From assembly GCA_905221605.1 (NCBI GenBank), contig CAJNDS010000890.1, positions 608,063 through 672,062 of the forward strand: DNA of 64,000 nucleotides, written 5' to 3'. This DNA comes from Symbiodinium natans (Eukaryota; Sar; Dinophyceae; Suessiales; Symbiodiniaceae). The notes beneath the pieces were generated by a model. The model did no database searches. It was not told where the DNA came from and saw only the letters and a program-made list of their open reading frames with translations. This document shows, piece after piece, positions 59,655 to 64,000 of this stretch (position 1 is the stretch's first letter; each line of letters opens with the position of its first letter). The translations under genes were made by a program, and so were the position numbers.

Positions 59655-59773
59655 CCTAAACCCTAAACCCTAAACCCTAAACCCTAAACCCTAAACCCTA
59701 AACCCTAAACCCTAAACCCTAAACCCTAAACCCTAAACCCTAAACGCTAAACCCTAAACCCTAAACCCTAAAC
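59655..59773. repeat. CCCTAAA array
   Basis: About seventeen heptamers with one CGCTAAA. Confidence 0.95.
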
Positions 59774-59854
59774 GCCGACCTCGCCAAGGCCGTGAAGTAG
59801 GAGCTGAGCACCAGGGGCGTCATGGGCAGCTGGTGCTGGTCATTGAGCTCCTCC

Positions 59855-60145
59855 ACTTGGAGGTTCATGGTGCTTAGGGTTTAGGGTTTAGGGTTTCGGG
59901 TTTACTGTTTCGGGTTTCGGGTTTAGGGGTACTTATGAACCATTATTCACTGTACTTATAACCCCCTTATGCGCCCCTTAAGTGCCCGAATATGGTTATA
60001 AGTACAGTTAAAAGTACCCCTAAACCCTAAACCCTAAACCCTAAACCCTAAACCCTAAAACCCTAAACCCTAAACCCCAAAGCCATTGGCCTCAGAAGTA
60101 CAGTCATAAGTTATATCTGGTTCGTAAGTACCATGAACCTCCAAG
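59855..60145. repeat. Foldback element, family C, with telomere-like arrays nested inside
   Basis: Outer termini CTTGGAGGTTCATGGT and ACCATGAACCTCCAAG are exact inverses. A TTTAGGG/TTTCGGG array (about 59874-59928) lies after the left terminus and a CCCTAAA array (about 60008-60078) lies inside the right arm, so the arrays are themselves inverted about the centre. Confidence 0.7.
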
Positions 60146-60306
60146 CAGGCCCGCGTCCGGCGATGCTGCAGAACTCTGCGCATGCATGCTACATCGGTTT
60201 AGGGTATGGGCCCTTAGAGGGTTTAGGGTTTAGGGTTTAGGGTTTAGGGTTTATAACGGTTTAGGGTTTAGGGTTTAGGGTCCAGGGTTTAGGGTTTAGG
60301 GTTCAG

Positions 60307-60405
60307 GGTGCTCCCCCTGACACGCACCGTCCTTGAGAGGGACTAGGATAGGGGGTACAATACTCCTTATTAAGGGCTGTTAGTATTACAAGGGGGAACA
60401 TCCCA
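60307..60405. repeat. Foldback element, family A, diverged left arm
   Basis: The left arm (GGTGCTCCCCCTGACACGCACCGTCCTTGA) is eroded, while the right arm AAGGGCTGTTAGTATTACAAGGGGGAACATCCCA is close to the consensus. Confidence 0.65.
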
Positions 60406-61036
60406 ATCTGCATACGTATATCTATGGCTGGAGTAAGTCAAAAAACAAGCTTTCAGGAGCAGGGCTTTCTTGCGGACAGCACGGTGTGTGACAAAGCATG
60501 CCGCATTGAGTCTGGGTTCAGGTCACAGGCCAGTGACATGTAAACCCAACCCTACAAATCCCTGAACCCGAAACCCTAAACCCTTATCACCATAAAATAA
60601 AGCGCCGGGTTGACGGCACGACCGAGCAATATCCCAATAACGGTAGGTACAGTTTGGAGTTTAGGGTTTTGGGCGGCACTTGGGGAAACTCACAAGGAGG
60701 TGTCAACCCTCCCCAAAAAGAAGCTACAGTATAAGCAGGTTTATAGGGCACTAAATAGGTTGGGTTCTACTACTCTGGGCCCTAGTCCTAAACCCTAAAT
60801 AACCCTAACGCCCTAACAACCCTATGTGGGTACCACTCCGGGTCCTACGTAGTAGAACTACAAGGCTCTCAGTCCCTAAACACTAAACTTCAGACTTGCA
60901 GTCCAAGTGGGGGTTTGCGATAGTAGGGATTAGGAGTACCTTACTGGGGTCCCTACTACAAGGGGATCCTACTATTTGGGGGGGTCTATTTTACCCAAAG
61001 AGCCCAATGCCTCTTAGCTACCTTATATGGTTTAAG

Positions 61037-61132
61037 AAACCCTAAACCCTAAACCCTAAACCCTAAACCCTAAACCCTAAACCCTAAACCCTAAACCCTA
61101 AACCCTAAACCCTAAACCCTAAACCCTAAACC
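61037..61132. repeat. CCCTAAA array
   Basis: About fourteen perfect heptamers. Confidence 0.95.
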
Positions 61133-63171
61133 TACCAAGGGGTATATGGCTCTCTGCGTAGGGGCCCCTGAGTTTCGTAAACCCCCAAAATCGTTCACAG
61201 CGCGCCTTCACCTTGCCCAGCGCATCCCACCACTTGCCTCGCCGTCCATGGGTGTAGGGTAAACCCTACATTTTAACCCTAAACCGCCTAAACCCCAAAC
61301 CCTAAACCCTAAACCCTAAACCCTAAACCCTCAACCCTCAACCCTCAACACTAGATGGCTCCGAAGTGATCAGAAGCGTACTATAGGGTGGATAGGTAGC
61401 ATAGCTTTGTTTTCTGGACCCTGAGGGTTACTTTACCATGACGACTTCACGCCCGAATCAGTTTTGGGGTTTAGGGTTTACAGTTAAGGGTTCGTAATAA
61501 AGGAGCAAAGAGGAGTGAGCTTCCCAACCCGACTCCCTACACCTTGACACCTAACACGCGGCCCCAGAAACCACCGGAAGAAAGCAGCAGCTTCACCAAG
61601 GGTCCGCAGGCTGCATGTGCCAATGAGAGAACCGCCCGCCCAAGATCTTCCAAGATGATAAATCTAAAAGCCTAAACTCTGAACCCTAAACCCCAATGCC
61701 GAATGGTTTCAAGCCCTAGGCCCTGAACTTACCAATTTAAGGCGTGTCTGAGCATAAATAGGCCTCAGGCAGTAGTGCTGGTAAGGTCTTACTAAACCCC
61801 CTACACCCTAAACCCCAGTTTAAGGTTCAAAATTACGGAAGTGTTTGTCAGTTTGCCATCGCAGCTTCACTCGCGCGCGGCGGGAAGCGCATTCGGTCTT
61901 CTTGGTCTTTGCATGTGCCGGGGAAGCAGCTCTTCTGCCAACGGGGTTTAGGGTTTAGGGTGGCTAGGGTTTCAGGGTTTTAGCCTCATAGGGTTGCGAA
62001 AAGGGGATGCCCCGAACATGCCGGGAAAACATCGGCAGCTTCTTCAGAAAGCTCAGCGGTCGAGCTGAGTTACTGGCCTTTGAGTACCCTAACTAACCTA
62101 CTCTTTGTGAGTCATTGGTACCCTATGACTAATCTACAAGAAAAGAACTTATGAGTCTAAGCCTAAACACTAAACCCTAAACCCTAAACCCCAAACCCTA
62201 AACCCTAAACCCTAAAGCCTTCTGATATGAGGTCCCCCACCCCCCCCCCCCCCCCCCCCCCCCAAAGTGGGATCCCCTCCGGGGCTCCTGAACAGACTCA
62301 CCGTGCCTCCAGCACAGAGTTGGGAGCGGGCGCCCTTACAATGCTACTCTTTAGTTTAAGGGCCGTCGTAGCCATATCCCTAAACCCCAAAACCCTAAAC
62401 CCTCAACCCTAAACCCTGAACCCTAAACCCTGAACGTTAAGGTTTTCGGGTTTTCGGGCCTGATTTTGCACAATTCAGGAGTCACTCCCTGTCTGCTTGT
62501 GTCTAAGGGCCGCCTCGACGATAAACAAATTGCTCCGAAGACTGCAAATCGGAGGCTTGCCAGGATTTTGGGTCTTTTGTTGAAAAGGGGTTTAGGGTTT
62601 AGGGTTTCGGGTTTAGGTTTTAGTGTTTTTTCGGGCCTTTTTTGGTAAACGAGAAAGAACACGCTAAGGAGGGCAATACACCAGAATATGCTGCAGTATA
62701 CTAGAACATACCAGATAAATCCTAAAACCCCAAAACCCAAACCCTAACCCTAAACCCTAAACCCTAAACCCTAAACCCTAGACCCTCTTCCCTGCTAGAA
62801 ACGCAAGAAGCAGCGGTTCAAAAGGCCCCTAACCTGGGATCGGACTCCGCCTGCCTGTCTTCGCGCGGGCCAGGCCAGGCGATGAGGGACACTAAACTTA
62901 CTCAGGGTTTAGGGCTTAGGGCAATAGGCTTTAGGGTTTAGGGTTCAGGGTTCAGGGTTGAAGGTTTCTACGTGATGATTTCTTTCGGGGTGCCCTGAAT
63001 TTAAGAGCAGCATTGTAGAAGGTACCCTAGCAGGGGCACGAATATGGGGGTTTCCGAAATTAGGGGTGCCATATTGGGATCCTTATTCTCAGGGAAGCCT
63101 ACTACTTGGGGTCCATTTTGGGGGTTCACTATTTTCGTAAGCCCCCAAATATGGGTCGGAAGAATTGCTAG

Positions 63172-63270
63172 GCCCCTTTATAAATGTACTAACAACCCCC
63201 TCAAACCCCATTCTCATCCATTACCAGGATTTTTCTTATGGTCCTTGTATAAATATACTAGAATATTCCC
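63172..63270. repeat. Dispersed repeat family E, inverse orientation
   Basis: CCTTTATAAATGTACTAACAACCCCCTCAAACCCCATTCTC is the complement of the family E core. TTATGGTCCTTGTATAAATA follows as a second, inverted part, so this copy is itself partly palindromic. Confidence 0.55.
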
Positions 63271-63576
63271 CCAAACTAAGGCCCCTTATGTACTTTAAGG
63301 GAACCTATTTAAGGATAATGCCCTCACTCTGCATCTGCGACCCTTTTTGCCTGGCCCGCATCTCTCAACCGCTGGGCACAGTCGTGCAGACCACGTCAGT
63401 GCGAACAGATTGGCAAAGCTAAAGGAACGGCCTTGAAAATTAGAGCCCTACAGCAGTCACATGGTTTAGGGTTAAGCGTTTAGGGCTTCTACTTCTTGAG
63501 CACTTGCTATGGGGAATTCCATCTGTGGTCTCGGAGCAACCAAAGCCCAAGCTAAACCTCAAAACAAGAATCTAAT

Positions 63577-63713
63577 GGTACTTGGAGTTCAGGGTACCTA
63601 TAACCCAATGAAAAGTGTAGTTATAACCCACTCAGAGGCCCCTTAAGTACCCTAATAGGGTTATAATTGGGTAATAAGTACAGAATTGATTGGGTTACTA
63701 AGTACCTCCAAGT
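63577..63713. repeat. Foldback element, family C
   Basis: GGTACTTGGAGTTC...CTATAACCCA at left, TTATAATTGGGTAATAAGT...AAGTACCTCCAAGT at right; the inner CTTAAGTACCCTAATAGGG is as in the 33.4-kb copy. Confidence 0.7.
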
Positions 63714-63714
63714 G

Positions 63715-63833
63715 GTTACATGGTCCCAAAGTATGGGCCCGTAAACGGGGGCCCATTATGCACCCCCTATATACCCTACACAAGTTCGGGGCCCACACAA
63801 GGTAGGGGACCATATGAAGGGCCCATGCAACTG
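63715..63833. repeat. Dispersed short repeat, family D, inverse orientation
   Basis: GTTACATGGTCCCAAAGTAT at left and GAAGGGCCCATGCAAC at right are the complements of the 13.2-kb copy's ends. The middle holds CCCCTATATACCCTAC. Confidence 0.55.
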
Positions 63834-64000
63834 TAAGAAACACCTACACCCACCACGTCCCCCCCCCCTCCCCCAAAGAGGCCCTGCACTATTACGACTG
63901 CACATCTTGGGTTCGGCCCTAAAGCCTAAAGCCTAAAGCCTAAACCCTAAATGACCCCAACATGCTCTGAGCCCCTGTGACTTAGGTAGGTCAGTGTACC

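Larger units (their letters stand above)
55746..64000. other. Mosaic region downstream of the retroelement
   Basis: Foldback and dispersed families are dense from 57.9 to 60.4 kb and from 63.1 to 63.8 kb. Islands at 55750-56100, 59150-59450, 60410-61020, 61360-61960 and 62820-63170 show no recognisable coding region. C homopolymers occur at about 62240-62263. The window ends in unassigned sequence. Confidence 0.6.

Noticed and set aside
62360-62385. Possible dinoflagellate spliced-leader-like piece (CGTAGCCAT...)
   Set aside because: Only about nine bases resemble the leader; no donor GT and no surrounding spliced-leader RNA structure.
1-64000. The window as a true chromosome end
   Set aside because: Telomere-type arrays are short, occur in both orientations throughout and do not extend to either edge.
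1-64000. CRISPR arrays, bacterial operons or ribosome-binding sites
   Set aside because: Direct repeats with regular unique spacers were not seen; the islands between heptamer arrays vary in length, and the window is eukaryotic in character.

Overview
The window looks like nuclear DNA of a eukaryote, most likely a dinoflagellate (perhaps a Symbiodiniaceae-type genome). The reasons are dozens of short interspersed arrays of the plant/algal-type telomere heptamer TTTAGGG/CCCTAAA in both orientations, long G or C homopolymers, no compact gene clusters, and a GC-rich copia retroelement with an algal-type fused polyprotein. This assignment is inference; no rRNA, spliced-leader RNA or host marker gene was recognised.

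Only one large intact coding unit is present: a 9,780-bp Ty1/copia-type LTR retrotransposon on the minus strand (45833-55612). It has two identical 266-bp LTRs, a primer-binding site of the half-tRNA(Met) type, a polypurine tract, and one uninterrupted 3,086-codon gag-pol frame. It sits inside a TTTAGGG array, and removing it with one copy of a 6-bp target duplication restores the heptamer register exactly. The polyprotein reads, in order: low-complexity N terminus with tandem repeats, gag core, CCCH and CCHC zinc fingers, aspartic protease (DSGA), a cytosine-C5-methyltransferase-like domain (GGPPC motif), integrase (D,D35E), a TET/JBP-like 2-oxoglutarate/Fe(II) dioxygenase-like domain (HxD...H...R), reverse transcriptase (YVDD), RNase H, and a C-terminal extension with two hydrophobic segments and a Cys/His cluster. 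A possible writer-type fold and a possible eraser-type fold for base modification in one retroelement is the strongest candidate for an undescribed system. The methyltransferase-like part seems to lack the usual catalytic Glu, while the dioxygenase-like part keeps its whole metal and cosubstrate signature.

The rest (1-45832 and 55613-64000) is a mosaic. Unique-looking islands of about 100-500 bp are separated by TTTAGGG or CCCTAAA arrays, many of them locally homogenised variants (TTCAGGG, CTTAGGG, TTTGGGG, CCCTATAAA, CCCTAAAA and a 14-bp alternating unit). Within the islands are at least eight recurring short families. Several are near-perfect foldback (MITE-like) elements of about 85-110 bp. 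A 40/57-bp minisatellite family occurs in opposite orientations at 13.7 and 19.4 kb.

Coding relics outside the retroelement are few: a LINE-type reverse-transcriptase fragment (8.3-8.76 kb), a possible LINE C-terminal tail (36.7 kb) and a zinc-ribbon fragment (56.7-56.9 kb). The 35.2-39.7 kb stretch is the largest area poor in telomere-like repeats and may hold host sequence, but no gene could be recognised there.
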